Origin: Paenibacillus sediminis
Lineage (GTDB): Bacteria > Bacillota > Bacilli > Paenibacillales > Paenibacillaceae
DNA: 64,000 nt
Direction: 5' to 3'
Assembly (NCBI RefSeq): GCF_017873765.1
Contig: NZ_JAGGKP010000005.1
Coordinates: 124,001-188,000, forward strand
The position numbers were made by a program, and so were the translations under genes. Under the pieces are notes generated by a model. It did no database searches. It was not told the DNA's origin and saw nothing but the letters and a program-made list of their open reading frames with translations. Shown piece after piece: positions 44,054 through 53,648 of this stretch; the first letter of the stretch is position 1, and each line of letters begins with the position of its first letter.

Positions 44054-44083
44054 TTGACTTATGATTTGGATGAGTCATATAAT
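44054..44083 (+). promoter_or_regulatory. sigma-A promoter of the ilv-leu operon
   Basis: TTGACT (44054-44059) and TATAAT (44078-44083) with 18 bases between them; transcript start predicted near 44090, just before the T-box leader. Confidence 0.8.
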
Positions 44084-44104
44084 GTTCATAACATTTTAAC
44101 GAAA

Positions 44105-44425
44105 TATTCATCGGCAATGATGAGGACGAAGTTTTAAGGGCTCTTTTGTTCAGAGAGTGGAAGGAACTGCTGCGACTTCCATCAAAATCCCTTATATACG
44201 AGCTCACCTCGGAGCTGTTTTCCTGAAAAGACCATTTGTCCTATTAGGGAAAATCGTACGGTCTACGTTACAGACTTTGAGTAGAAGGTACATTTCTTTT
44301 ACTCGCTAAGGCTTGTCACTGCAAAGTGTCTGAGCAAAATTGGGTGGTACCACGGAAGATCAAACCTTTCGTCCCTCGAAATAGGATAATCCTGTTTCTT
44401 GGGATGAAAGGTTTTTTTGTTACTT
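44105..44425 (+). promoter_or_regulatory. T-box leader, leucine specifier (CTC)
   Basis: The T-box TGGGTGGTACCACGG lies at 44341-44355 and is followed by a terminator: AACCTTTCGTCCC (44363-44375) pairs with GGGATGAAAGGTT (44401-44413), T-run after. In Stem I, GAGG (44122-44125) pairs with CCTC (44207-44210), and the 3' specifier loop reads ACGAG-CTC-A; the triplet CTC (44203-44205) is a leucine codon. The same geometry (GAAG-TTC-G-CTCC) is seen in the pheS leader below, which supports the reading. Uncharged tRNA-Leu should allow read-through, as in the B. subtilis ilv-leu operon. Confidence 0.92.
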
Positions 44426-44468
44426 CCAGGTGTAAGCAAAATGTAATTTTTGGGAGGAGGATGAACTT

Positions 44469-46214
44469 ATGAACGCGCAAACTCCAGAAGTGCGATCGAC
44501 AGAACAATTACGTGAGAAATGGATGAAACCAGAAGTCATTACAGGCTCTGAAATATTGCTTAGAAGCCTGCTTTTGGAAGGTGTGGAATGTGTCTTTGGA
44601 TATCCAGGCGGCGCCGTATTATACATTTACGATGCAATGTATGGATTTGAAGATTTTCAGCATGTGCTGACTCGTCATGAGCAAGGCGCCATTCATGCAG
44701 CTGACGGTTACGCACGAGCAAGCGGTAAAGTAGGCGTGTGTATCGCTACTTCGGGTCCTGGGGCGACCAATCTAGTGACTGGTATTGCAACAGCATATAT
44801 GGACTCCGTTCCACTTGTTGTCATTACCGGTAATGTAGCGACGAGTCTTATCGGAACAGATGCGTTCCAAGAGGCGGACATTACGGGCATAACGATGCCA
44901 ATTACGAAACATAGCTACTTAGTTCGGGATGTTAAAGATTTGCCGCGTATCATACACGAAGCCTTCCATATTGCTTCAACAGGACGCAAAGGGCCTGTGC
45001 TCATTGATATTCCGAAGGATGTATCTGCAGAGAAGTCGCTCTTTGAACCTGTGAAGTCTGTGAATATACGAGGATATAATCCGACGGTTGTACCTAACAA
45101 ACTCCAGCTTGATAAGGTAGTTCAAGCGATTGCCGAAGCGGAGAGACCTGTTATTTTGGCAGGCGGCGGTGTCGTATATTCAGGGGCTCATGAAGCATTA
45201 TATGAATTTGTTAAACGAACGGAAATTCCGATTACAACCACCCTTCTAGGATTAGGCGGTTTTCCAAGCGGTCATGACCTTTGGATGGGCATGCCAGGCA
45301 TGCACGGCACTTATACAGCGAACCATGCTATTCAGCAAGCGGATCTGCTCATTAATCTAGGCGCTCGCTTTGATGACCGGGTTACAGGGAAAATTGATGG
45401 ATTCGCTCCAAGAGCTAAAGTCGTTCATATCGATATTGATCCAGCAGAAATCGGTAAAAACGTCAACACGGATATTCCGATTGTCGGCGATGTGAAAGTC
45501 GTTCTTGAACTGCTGAATCAGGAAGTGAAACGATCTGATAAAGCAGATGCTTGGAGAAGTCAAATTATGAAATGGAAAGCGGAGAAGCCATACAAATATA
45601 TGGACTCCGATGATAAGCTCAAACCGCAATGGGTTATCGAACTGCTTAATAAGACGACAAACGGCGAAGCGATCGTGACTACCGACGTTGGTCAGCATCA
45701 GATGTGGGTGGCGCAGTATTACAAATTTAATCAACCGCGTTCACTGATTACATCTGGAGGACTAGGTACGATGGGCTTCGGATTCCCATCTGCGATCGGT
45801 GCGCAGAAAGCTTTTCCGGATCGTCTAGTCATCTCAGTAAACGGTGATGGCGGAATGCAGATGTGCGCGCAAGAGCTGGCCATATGTGCGATCAATAACA
45901 TACCGGTGAAAATTGTCATTATTAACAACCAAGTACTTGGTATGGTACGCCAGTGGCAAGAGCTTATCTATGATAATCGCTACAGCCATATCGATCTTGC
46001 TGGAAGTCCAGATTTCGTAAAACTGGCTGAAGCATATGGTGTAAAAGGATTACGAGCAACGACGAAAGAAGAAGCGAGAGACGCGTGGCAAGAAGCGCTT
46101 AATACACCAGGGCCAGTCGTGGTAGAGTTTGTGGTTGATAAAGATGCGAACGTCTATCCGATGGTAACTCAAGGTTCTACCATTGATCAAATGGTAATGG
46201 GGGATTGTGAATGA
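44469..46214 (+). CDS. ilvB: acetolactate synthase large subunit
   Basis: Joins pyruvate with pyruvate or 2-oxobutyrate as the first committed step in valine, leucine and isoleucine synthesis. The 581-residue protein shows the ThDP glutamate in TRHEQGAIHAADGYARASG, the FAD-region GARFDDRVTG, and the GDGGMQMCAQEL...VLGMVRQWQELIYDNRYSH ThDP/Mg motif. It is the first gene behind the Leu T-box. Overlaps ilvN by ATGA. Confidence 0.96.
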   Translation: MNAQTPEVRSTEQLREKWMKPEVITGSEILLRSLLLEGVECVFGYPGGAVLYIYDAMYGFEDFQHVLTRHEQGAIHAADGYARASGKVGVCIATSGPGATNLVTGIATAYMDSVPLVVITGNVATSLIGTDAFQEADITGITMPITKHSYLVRDVKDLPRIIHEAFHIASTGRKGPVLIDIPKDVSAEKSLFEPVKSVNIRGYNPTVVPNKLQLDKVVQAIAEAERPVILAGGGVVYSGAHEALYEFVKRTEIPITTTLLGLGGFPSGHDLWMGMPGMHGTYTANHAIQQADLLINLGARFDDRVTGKIDGFAPRAKVVHIDIDPAEIGKNVNTDIPIVGDVKVVLELLNQEVKRSDKADAWRSQIMKWKAEKPYKYMDSDDKLKPQWVIELLNKTTNGEAIVTTDVGQHQMWVAQYYKFNQPRSLITSGGLGTMGFGFPSAIGAQKAFPDRLVISVNGDGGMQMCAQELAICAINNIPVKIVIINNQVLGMVRQWQELIYDNRYSHIDLAGSPDFVKLAEAYGVKGLRATTKEEARDAWQEALNTPGPVVVEFVVDKDANVYPMVTQGSTIDQMVMGDCE

Positions 46215-46693
46215 TGACGACGAGACATACGATTTCCGTTCTAGTGAATGATCAGCCGGGTGTTTTGCAGCGAGTTTCGGGTCTCTTCGGCCGCCGCGGA
46301 TTTAACATTGAGAGCATTACTGTTGGACAGTCGGAGGAACAAGGATTATCTCGCATGATCATCGTTACGCTGGGTGACGACAATACGCTTGAGCAAATCG
46401 AAAAACAACTGTATAAATTGATCGATGTCATTAAGGTAGTTAACCTTAGTTCCAAGCCGATGGTTGCCCGCGAACTTGCGCTCATTAAGGTGAATGCAGG
46501 GGCGTCAGAAAGACCTGAAATCATGGGCGTCGTGGAAACATTCCGCGCTTCTGTTGTTGATATCGGCAGCAATAGCTTGATGGTTCAAGTGATCGGAGAT
46601 ACAGAAAAAATCGACGCAATGATTGAGCTTATGAAACCTTACGGCATTCGGGAGCTTTCTCGTACTGGAGCGACTGCAATGATTCGGGGTTAA
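46211..46693 (+). CDS. ilvN: acetolactate synthase small (regulatory) subunit
   Basis: A 160-residue regulatory subunit giving valine feedback control, with ACT domain (TISVLVNDQPGVLQRVSGLFGRRGFNIESITVG) and the C-terminal ALS_ss_C part. Starts at 46211 or the next ATG codon, coupled to ilvB by a four-base overlap. Confidence 0.96.
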   Translation: MMTTRHTISVLVNDQPGVLQRVSGLFGRRGFNIESITVGQSEEQGLSRMIIVTLGDDNTLEQIEKQLYKLIDVIKVVNLSSKPMVARELALIKVNAGASERPEIMGVVETFRASVVDIGSNSLMVQVIGDTEKIDAMIELMKPYGIRELSRTGATAMIRG

Positions 46694-46720
46694 CACATAA
46701 CTTCAGCTAAAACGAAATGA

Positions 46721-47836
<1,116 letters not shown>

Positions 47837-47945
47837 TAACATTCCTTTTATGAGAATAGAATGAAAGAAGTGGATTTATCTCATCCGCCCACTAACATCC
47901 TTTAAAGCGGTGTTGGGATAAAGACAATCTTAGGGAGGTGCAGCC

Positions 47946-49487
47946 ATGCGAAAGATTTATGTCTTTGATACGACGCTTCGGGATGGAGAGCAATCACCGG
48001 GTGTCAATTTGAACACAAGGGAAAAGGTGGAGATTGCTCATCAATTGGAGAAGCTCGGTGTGGACCGTATTGAAGCAGGATTTCCTGCTGCGTCGCCGGG
48101 TGACTTGGCGGCAGTGAATGCTGTAGCGCGTGCTGTTAAGAATGCGACGATCATTGGACTTTCTCGTTCAAGACAGCAAGATATTGATGCAGTTCGTGAA
48201 GCGTTGCAAGGAGCACAAGATCCTTGCCTGCACCTATTTCTTGCAACTTCACCCATTCACAGGCAATACAAATTGCGGATGGATAAGCAGCAAGTGCTTG
48301 AAAATGCGGAAGCGGCTATCCGTTATGCGAAGAAATATTTCTCTAAGATTGAATTTTCAGCAGAAGACGCAGGACGTACTGAGCTTGATTTCCTATGTGA
48401 AGTGACAGCTATGGCGATCCGCGCAGGAGCGACAGTGATCAATATTCCGGACACGGTAGGCTATTTATCGCCTTATGAATACGGGAACATTTTCAAAACG
48501 TTGAAAGAACAAGTTCCAGGTATTGAAAATGTTCAGCTCAGCGCACATTGTCATGATGATTTAGGAATGGCTACGGTGAATGCACTTGCTGCCATTATGA
48601 ACGGTGCAGATCAGATTGAGGGCACGATTAACGGGATTGGTGAGCGGGCAGGGAATACCGCGATTGAAGAAGTGGCGATGGCGCTTGAGACGCGTCAAGA
48701 CTTTTTCGGAGCGAAGACTTCCTTGGTTCTCTCTGAAATTGCACGAACGAGCCGTCTTGTAAGCAAGCTGACAGGTATGGTTGTTCCAGGCAATAAAGCA
48801 ATCGTTGGCGCGAATGCATTTGCGCATGAATCCGGCATTCATCAAGACGGCATGCTTAAGGAGAAAACAACCTATGAAATTATGTCGCCAGAGACGATTG
48901 GTCTTAAAGAAAGCAAGCTTGTGCTTGGCAAACATTCAGGACGTCATGCTTTCCGTGAAAAATTGATTGATCTTGGATTTGACCTTGAGGATGAGCTGCT
49001 CAATCAAACATTCGCTAAATTTAAAGTGTTGGCAGATAAGAAAAAAGATGTAACGGATGAAGACTTGCTGGCACTGCTTGAAGAGAAGCTGGTAGATACA
49101 CCTGAAGTGTTCAAGCTAGAAGCGATCTATGTGTCTTATAGCAACGAATCTATTCCGTCTGCGAAAGTTCGCATCCTCACTGCTGCGGGCGATATCATCG
49201 AAGAAGAAGCGGAAGGCAACGGCTCAGTTGATGCCATCTACAATGCGATTGATAGAGCAAGCACAGAAGAAGTAACGCTTTCCGACTATTCGATTAAATC
49301 TGTCTCTCACGGTAAGGATGCGCTCGGTGAAGTACACGTCGTCCTTTCCCAAAATGACGTTGCCGTTCAAGGCCGCGGACTTAGCACCGATATTTTAGAG
49401 GCTAGTGCGAGAGCATATGTGGATGCGCTCAACCAGCTTATTGAGAAGCGGAAAACATTTAGCAAACGTGATCGCGTAAGTCTGTAA
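47946..49487 (+). CDS. leuA: 2-isopropylmalate synthase
   Basis: First leucine-specific step, condensing 2-oxoisovalerate with acetyl-CoA. The 513-residue protein has the DRE-TIM motif [13 protein letters not shown] at the start, metal-ligand HCHDD in [15 protein letters not shown], and the C-terminal LeuA allosteric domain (about 390-510) for leucine feedback. AGGGAGGTG precedes the ATG. A terminator lies between it and leuB. Confidence 0.96.
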   Translation: MRKIYVFDTTLRDGEQSPGVNLNTREKVEIAHQLEKLGVDRIEAGFPAASPGDLAAVNAVARAVKNATIIGLSRSRQQDIDAVREALQGAQDPCLHLFLATSPIHRQYKLRMDKQQVLENAEAAIRYAKKYFSKIEFSAEDAGRTELDFLCEVTAMAIRAGATVINIPDTVGYLSPYEYGNIFKTLKEQVPGIENVQLSAHCHDDLGMATVNALAAIMNGADQIEGTINGIGERAGNTAIEEVAMALETRQDFFGAKTSLVLSEIARTSRLVSKLTGMVVPGNKAIVGANAFAHESGIHQDGMLKEKTTYEIMSPETIGLKESKLVLGKHSGRHAFREKLIDLGFDLEDELLNQTFAKFKVLADKKKDVTDEDLLALLEEKLVDTPEVFKLEAIYVSYSNESIPSAKVRILTAAGDIIEEEAEGNGSVDAIYNAIDRASTEEVTLSDYSIKSVSHGKDALGEVHVVLSQNDVAVQGRGLSTDILEASARAYVDALNQLIEKRKTFSKRDRVSL

Positions 49488-49512
49488 TTCATACATCTAT
49501 ACATTATTAAAG

Positions 49513-49550
49513 CAAGCTGTCAGGATCATCCTGATGGCTTGTTTTTTACT
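49513..49550 (+). terminator. intrinsic terminator between leuA and leuB
   Basis: CAAGCTGTCAGG (49513-49524) pairs with CCTGATGGCTTG (49530-49541), two G-T pairs, followed by six T. The classical position for separating leuB from the upstream mRNA, or for partial read-through. Confidence 0.85.
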
Positions 49551-49673
49551 GTCTTATAGACAGAACCTATTAAGGTCATAGATTCTATATCTTGGTCAAA
49601 TGGTTTCTCTGTATGTTACAACTGATTTATAGAATTAGCGCGAGAAAATATTAAATTTAAGGAGTGGGGAAGC

Positions 49674-50756
49674 ATGACGGAAGTTAAGAAAATTGCAGTT
49701 ATTGCAGGCGATGGTATTGGACCAGAAGTTGTGGCGGAGGCCGAAAAAGTATTGAGACGTACGGAGGAGGTTTTCGGCTACCGGTTTAAGACAGAACACA
49801 CTTTGTTCGGGGGGATCGCAATTGATCAGAAAGGAACTCCGCTGCCGGAAGAAACATTAGCCGTGTGTAAATCAGCGGATGCTGTGTTGTTAGGTGCTGT
49901 CGGCGGTCCAAAATGGGACAACAATCCAAAGGAGCTTCGTCCAGAGACAGGTCTTCTAGGTATTCGCAAGGCGCTTGGACTATTCTCCAATTTACGTCCT
50001 GCCGTTGTGTTCGATTGTTTGAAGGATGCATCCACCTTAAAACCTGAAGTGCTTGAAGGAACTGACCTAATCGTCGTCCGCGAGTTGACGGGCGGTATCT
50101 ATTTCGGCGATAAATTTAGAAGAGATGGTATACAAGGACAAGAAGCGGTAGATACTTGTGTGTATAATGTAGCGGAAGTAGAGCGAATTGTGCGCCAAGC
50201 GTTCGAGATTGCACAAAAACGCCGTAAAAAATTAGCATCTGTCGATAAAGCGAACGTTCTTGAAACATCCCGTTTATGGCGTGAAGTGGTGAACCGCGTT
50301 GCTCCTGAATATCCAGACGTTGAACTTGAGCATGTGCTCGTCGACAACTGTGCGATGCAGCTTCTGCGCAGACCTTCGAGTTTCGATGTCATTGTCACTG
50401 AAAATATGTTCGGAGATATCTTAAGCGATGAAGCAGCGATGCTTACAGGTTCGATTGGGATGCTTGCTTCTGCTTCCTTAGGGGAAGGCAGCTTTGGATT
50501 ATATGAGCCCGTGCACGGTTCTGCACCGGATATTGCAGGACAAGGACTTGCAAATCCAATTGCGACGATTCTGTCTACAGCTCTAATGCTGCGTATGACT
50601 TTCGGATATGCAGACGCAGCGGATGCCATTGAAGCGGCTGTAGCTGAAGTGCTTGATGCAGGCCATAGAACAAGCGATATTGCAGTCGATAAGAGTAAGG
50701 CGATCAGCACAACAGAGATGGGCAATCTCATCGTTGCAGCTATTAAAAAGCAGTAA
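49674..50756 (+). CDS. leuB: 3-isopropylmalate dehydrogenase
   Basis: Oxidises 3-isopropylmalate with NAD+. The 360-residue protein has [24 protein letters not shown] with the tyrosine, the [18 protein letters not shown] block and the [20 protein letters not shown] acid site. The isomerase genes leuC and leuD are not next to it and not in the window, so they must be elsewhere. A GGAGTGGGG ribosome site precedes the ATG. Confidence 0.96.
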   Translation: MTEVKKIAVIAGDGIGPEVVAEAEKVLRRTEEVFGYRFKTEHTLFGGIAIDQKGTPLPEETLAVCKSADAVLLGAVGGPKWDNNPKELRPETGLLGIRKALGLFSNLRPAVVFDCLKDASTLKPEVLEGTDLIVVRELTGGIYFGDKFRRDGIQGQEAVDTCVYNVAEVERIVRQAFEIAQKRRKKLASVDKANVLETSRLWREVVNRVAPEYPDVELEHVLVDNCAMQLLRRPSSFDVIVTENMFGDILSDEAAMLTGSIGMLASASLGEGSFGLYEPVHGSAPDIAGQGLANPIATILSTALMLRMTFGYADAADAIEAAVAEVLDAGHRTSDIAVDKSKAISTTEMGNLIVAAIKKQ

Positions 50757-50791
50757 CGAAAAAAGGGATTATGTTCACTGAATTTTCTTAT

Positions 50792-50806
50792 TTATAATTA
50801 TTATAA
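50792..50806. promoter_or_regulatory. PerR box
   Basis: TTATAATTATTATAA is an exact match to the PerR consensus palindrome (TTATAATnATTATAA). It lies 19 bases upstream of the -35 box of the peroxiredoxin promoter. PerR represses peroxide-defence genes and is released by hydrogen peroxide. Confidence 0.85.
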
Positions 50807-50825
50807 AAAAATAACTGATATAATC

Positions 50826-50854
50826 TTGACTTATTATAGTCTCGATGATAACAT
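50826..50854 (+). promoter_or_regulatory. peroxiredoxin promoter
   Basis: TTGACT (50826-50831) and TAACAT (50849-50854) with 17 bases between them; predicted start near 50861. Confidence 0.65.
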
Positions 50855-50857
50855 TTC

Positions 50858-50880
50858 AATTGTACATTTTTTGTACAATT
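50858..50880. promoter_or_regulatory. inverted repeat at the peroxiredoxin start site
   Basis: AATTGTAC, seven bases, GTACAATT: a perfect eight-base inverted repeat placed just at the predicted transcript start. It could be a second operator or a 5'-UTR hairpin. Confidence 0.5.
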
Positions 50881-50961
50881 TTAGACACAATATTATTTTA
50901 TTAGACAAGAAAAACTACAAACTTCATGTTTTTCTTACATAATAAAGGAGGATTTACGATC

Positions 50962-51510
50962 ATGGCACAACGCTTAGTAGGAAAACCCGCTCCAGACTTC
51001 ACAATGGAAGCTGTAACTGGTGACGGTAAAGAATTCAAAACTGTTAAATTGTCCGACTATCGCGGTAAATGGCTTGTATTCTTCTTCTGGCCACTTGACT
51101 GGACATTTGTATGCCCAACTGAAATCACAGCTTTGAGCGAAGCATATGAAGAGTTTAAAAAATTGGATACAGAAATTTTGGGCGCAAGCACTGATTCTGT
51201 TCACAGTCACCGTGCATGGGTTCGCACTTCACCAGCTGATAACGGTCTTGGACCTGTTAACTTCCCGCTTGCTTCCGATATCACTAGAAAAGTAGCAAGT
51301 GACTACGGCGTATTGATCGAAGAAGAAGGCGTGGCTCTTCGCGGTCTATTCATCATCGATCCAGAAGGCGAATTGAAATATCAAGTTGTCAACCATAATG
51401 ATGTAGGTCGCAGCGTTGAAGAAACACTTCGTGTGCTTCAAGCACTTCAATCCGGCGGTCTTTGCGCAATGAACTGGAAACCAGGCGACAAAAATTTGGT
51501 TGCTAAATAA
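50962..51510 (+). CDS. 2-Cys peroxiredoxin (AhpC/Prx family)
   Basis: Reduces hydrogen peroxide and organic peroxides. The 182-residue protein has the peroxidatic cysteine C51 in DWTFVCPTEI and a C-terminal resolving-type cysteine near residue 170 (GGLCAMNWKPG), where most family members have a CPANW motif. I use the ATG at 50962 with AAAGGAGG; the open frame starts 12 codons upstream. No AhpF gene is adjacent, so thioredoxin or another reductase is needed. The perfect PerR box upstream predicts peroxide induction. Could be named ahpC or bcp-like; symbol left open. Confidence 0.9.
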   Translation: MAQRLVGKPAPDFTMEAVTGDGKEFKTVKLSDYRGKWLVFFFWPLDWTFVCPTEITALSEAYEEFKKLDTEILGASTDSVHSHRAWVRTSPADNGLGPVNFPLASDITRKVASDYGVLIEEEGVALRGLFIIDPEGELKYQVVNHNDVGRSVEETLRVLQALQSGGLCAMNWKPGDKNLVAK

Positions 51511-51530
51511 TAGTTGCTGATTTAATGAGG

Positions 51531-51570
51531 TCCCCTTTTCCGCTCTCGTGCGGGTGAGGGGATTTTTTGC
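51531..51570 (+). terminator. intrinsic terminator after the peroxiredoxin gene
   Basis: TCCCCTTTTCCGC (51531-51543) pairs with GCGGGTGAGGGGA (51550-51562) with one mismatch and G-T pairs, then six T. Confidence 0.8.
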
Positions 51571-51695
51571 TAAAATTAAACTAACAAACAGGAATTTGAT
51601 CACGCAAACTCGAATAGGTTATAGGAAATCATAAAGAGAACTGCTAAGGATAGTCATCATCACGCGAAATTATTTATAAAGGAGGGCGAACTGGT

Positions 51696-52115
51696 ATGAG
51701 TTTTTGCTGCGGGGCTAGTATGATTGGAACGAAGGGAACCTTGAAGCATTATCGTACTCAAGTCCACAATGTTCCCCTGCTTTTTTGTCCGGTATGCCAC
51801 CGGGTGGAGGTTCATTATAAAGTCGAAAACGAATATGAAATATTGGCGGAATACGCACATGGTGACGGAGCCTCCGAAATTGATTTTCAGGATTATGTGC
51901 TTGAGGATGAAGATACGATCTTCGAGAACTGTGTAAATCATGAGAATGAAGATCCATTCGAGATGGTTCAAAGCCAAATTGATATGGGACTTGATTTACT
52001 AAGTATCGCCAAGCAAATCCAGGATGAGAAATGGGAAGGCGAGCTTAAAAAGCGACTAGCTATGCTGAGCCAACGAAAACTAAAATTAAAACAAAAAAGC
52101 AGCAAAATAAGATAG
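51696..52115 (+). CDS. zinc-ribbon protein, function unknown
   Basis: A 139-residue protein. Cysteines at 4, 5, 31 and 34 (MSFCCGASM and FCPVC) suggest a small zinc ribbon, followed by an acidic middle and a basic, helical C-terminal tail (LKKRLAMLSQRKLKLKQKSSKIR). I do not recognise the family; the ribbon resembles YgiT-type fingers but no partner toxin gene is present. AAAGGAGGG precedes the ATG. It has its own terminator. Confidence 0.75.
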   Translation: MSFCCGASMIGTKGTLKHYRTQVHNVPLLFCPVCHRVEVHYKVENEYEILAEYAHGDGASEIDFQDYVLEDEDTIFENCVNHENEDPFEMVQSQIDMGLDLLSIAKQIQDEKWEGELKKRLAMLSQRKLKLKQKSSKIR

Positions 52116-52140
52116 TCTCCGATAGGGGACTATTTTTTTG
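52112..52140 (+). terminator. intrinsic terminator after the zinc-ribbon gene
   Basis: ATAGTCTCC (52112-52120) with GGGGACTAT (52125-52133), one G-T pair, then a seven-T run. Confidence 0.85.
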
Positions 52141-52177
52141 TTTCTTTTTTTAACAATACTTATTAAAATTAACAAAA

Positions 52178-52224
52178 TTCGACAGTATCTCTGATTGACT
52201 TGGATACTACCAAATGACTATCAT
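52178..52224 (+). promoter_or_regulatory. promoter with possible Spo0A box, PAS kinase gene
   Basis: TTGACT (52195-52200) and TATCAT (52219-52224) with an 18-base spacer. Ten bases upstream, TTCGACA (52178-52184) is the reverse complement of the 0A-box core TGTCGAA. A single seven-base match is weak evidence. Confidence 0.4.
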
Positions 52225-52379
52225 AACAATAGACTTATATAGTAAAGAGTAGACAGCACGATTTCCCTTTCTAGGCGAAAGAAGATCCCGAAGTATCCAG
52301 AGGATTTTTGCATTCCCTACATAATGATTTGATGTTATAAACGTCGATGCATCATTAATGAATAAAGGGGGAGAAGAGC

Positions 52380-53489
52380 GTGCTTAATGAGTTCGAAGTA
52401 TCCCTACAACCCGTAGATTCTTTTACTTCTACTCAACTCGTCAAAAATAAGTATGAAAATATTTTACAGCAGCTAGACAGCGCTATTATGTTGTTTGACA
52501 GCGAAGGCGTGCTTACGTTTATCAATATGCAAATGGCTAAACTGCTAGAGATGCCGAGAGTAGCTCTGAACGGATGCAATCTGTTGCAAATATTACAAAA
52601 TCCAGATTTAAATCGGTTTAAGAAAAAGAAAATTATTAAAATTTATCGAGAAACGATTTTTCAGCGCAAAAGATACCATGAACTCATTGATGAGAGCGGT
52701 CAGCATTGGCTCATTACTGTAACGTATGGTGACCAGATGGATGGCGATTTTTTAATTAGTATGAAGGATGTTACCGATTACAAACAGATCGAGCAAACGG
52801 CATACCGCAATGATAAGCTGGCTACGTTAGGTAAAATTTCAGCCAGCATTGCTCATGAAATTCGTAATCCGCTAACTGCAATTCGTGGGTTCATTCAACT
52901 GCTTCGTCCGCATTTACTGCAGCTGGGGAAAGATGAATATGCCCGAATTATATTAACTGAAATAGACCGGGCCAATGATATCATATATGAGTTTCTTAAC
53001 TCATCGAAGCCTTCGGCACCGCAGAAGAAAATCGTGTCTGTTCATTCCTTATTGAAGGAAGTTATTCTTCTCACTGAGAGCGAAGCGTTGATGACAGGCT
53101 GCCAAATCGTTCTAGTAGAGGAAAGCAGCCCTCTATATGTCTCGATTGATGTGAAACAAATAAAACAGGTTATTTTGAATATTGTTAAAAATGCGATGGA
53201 CGCCATTGATGAACTAGACGGAGAGAGAAATGGCTTCATCGAAATAAAATTGAAAGCGGATAAAAAATACGTTCAAATATCAATACGTGATAACGGTCGC
53301 GGAATGGATCCGAATACACTTGCACATCTGTTCGATCCGTTCTTCACAACAAAAGAAGGGGGGACTGGACTCGGGCTTTCTGTCAGCTATCGAATCATTC
53401 GAAATCACGGCGGAGTCATTTCCGTCGACAGCACAAAAGGCATCGGTACGGAATTTATTATTTCACTTCCGCTTTGTACGGGGTGTTAA
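52380..53489 (+). CDS. soluble PAS-domain histidine kinase
   Basis: A 369-residue kinase with no membrane helix: PAS domain (about 25-130, AIMLFDSEGVLTFINMQMAKLLEM), HisKA with ASIAHEIRNPLTAIRGFIQLL (phospho-His near 157) and HATPase with NIVKNAMDAIDE, DNGRGMDPNTLAHLFDPFFTTKEGGTGLGLS. Its NtrB-like FFTTK form is typical of sporulation-type orphan kinases (KinA-E) in Firmicutes, and no response regulator is adjacent. A role in the phosphorelay is plausible but unproven. GTG start at 52380 with GGGGGAG upstream. Confidence 0.88.
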   Translation: MLNEFEVSLQPVDSFTSTQLVKNKYENILQQLDSAIMLFDSEGVLTFINMQMAKLLEMPRVALNGCNLLQILQNPDLNRFKKKKIIKIYRETIFQRKRYHELIDESGQHWLITVTYGDQMDGDFLISMKDVTDYKQIEQTAYRNDKLATLGKISASIAHEIRNPLTAIRGFIQLLRPHLLQLGKDEYARIILTEIDRANDIIYEFLNSSKPSAPQKKIVSVHSLLKEVILLTESEALMTGCQIVLVEESSPLYVSIDVKQIKQVILNIVKNAMDAIDELDGERNGFIEIKLKADKKYVQISIRDNGRGMDPNTLAHLFDPFFTTKEGGTGLGLSVSYRIIRNHGGVISVDSTKGIGTEFIISLPLCTGC

Positions 53490-53503
53490 TCATATCGTTA
53501 TAG

Positions 53504-53536
53504 AAGAACCGGCCCAATATCGACCGGTTCTTTTCG
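53504..53536 (+). terminator. intrinsic terminator after the PAS kinase gene
   Basis: AAGAACCGG (53504-53512) with CCGGTTCTT (53524-53532) and a short T-rich tail. Confidence 0.75.
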
Positions 53537-53648
53537 TATTTATGAATATAAATGTGCTACAATGAATACAAGCAAATGTGCTTTACTTTTTCAGGTTTGT
53601 TCAAGTATGATTTAAAGATACATTTACCGGAAGGGAGACCAACTCAAA

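Noticed and set aside
50099-50731. 210-codon open frame antisense to leuB
   Set aside because: Ser/Ala/Thr-rich shadow frame from codon bias of leuB.
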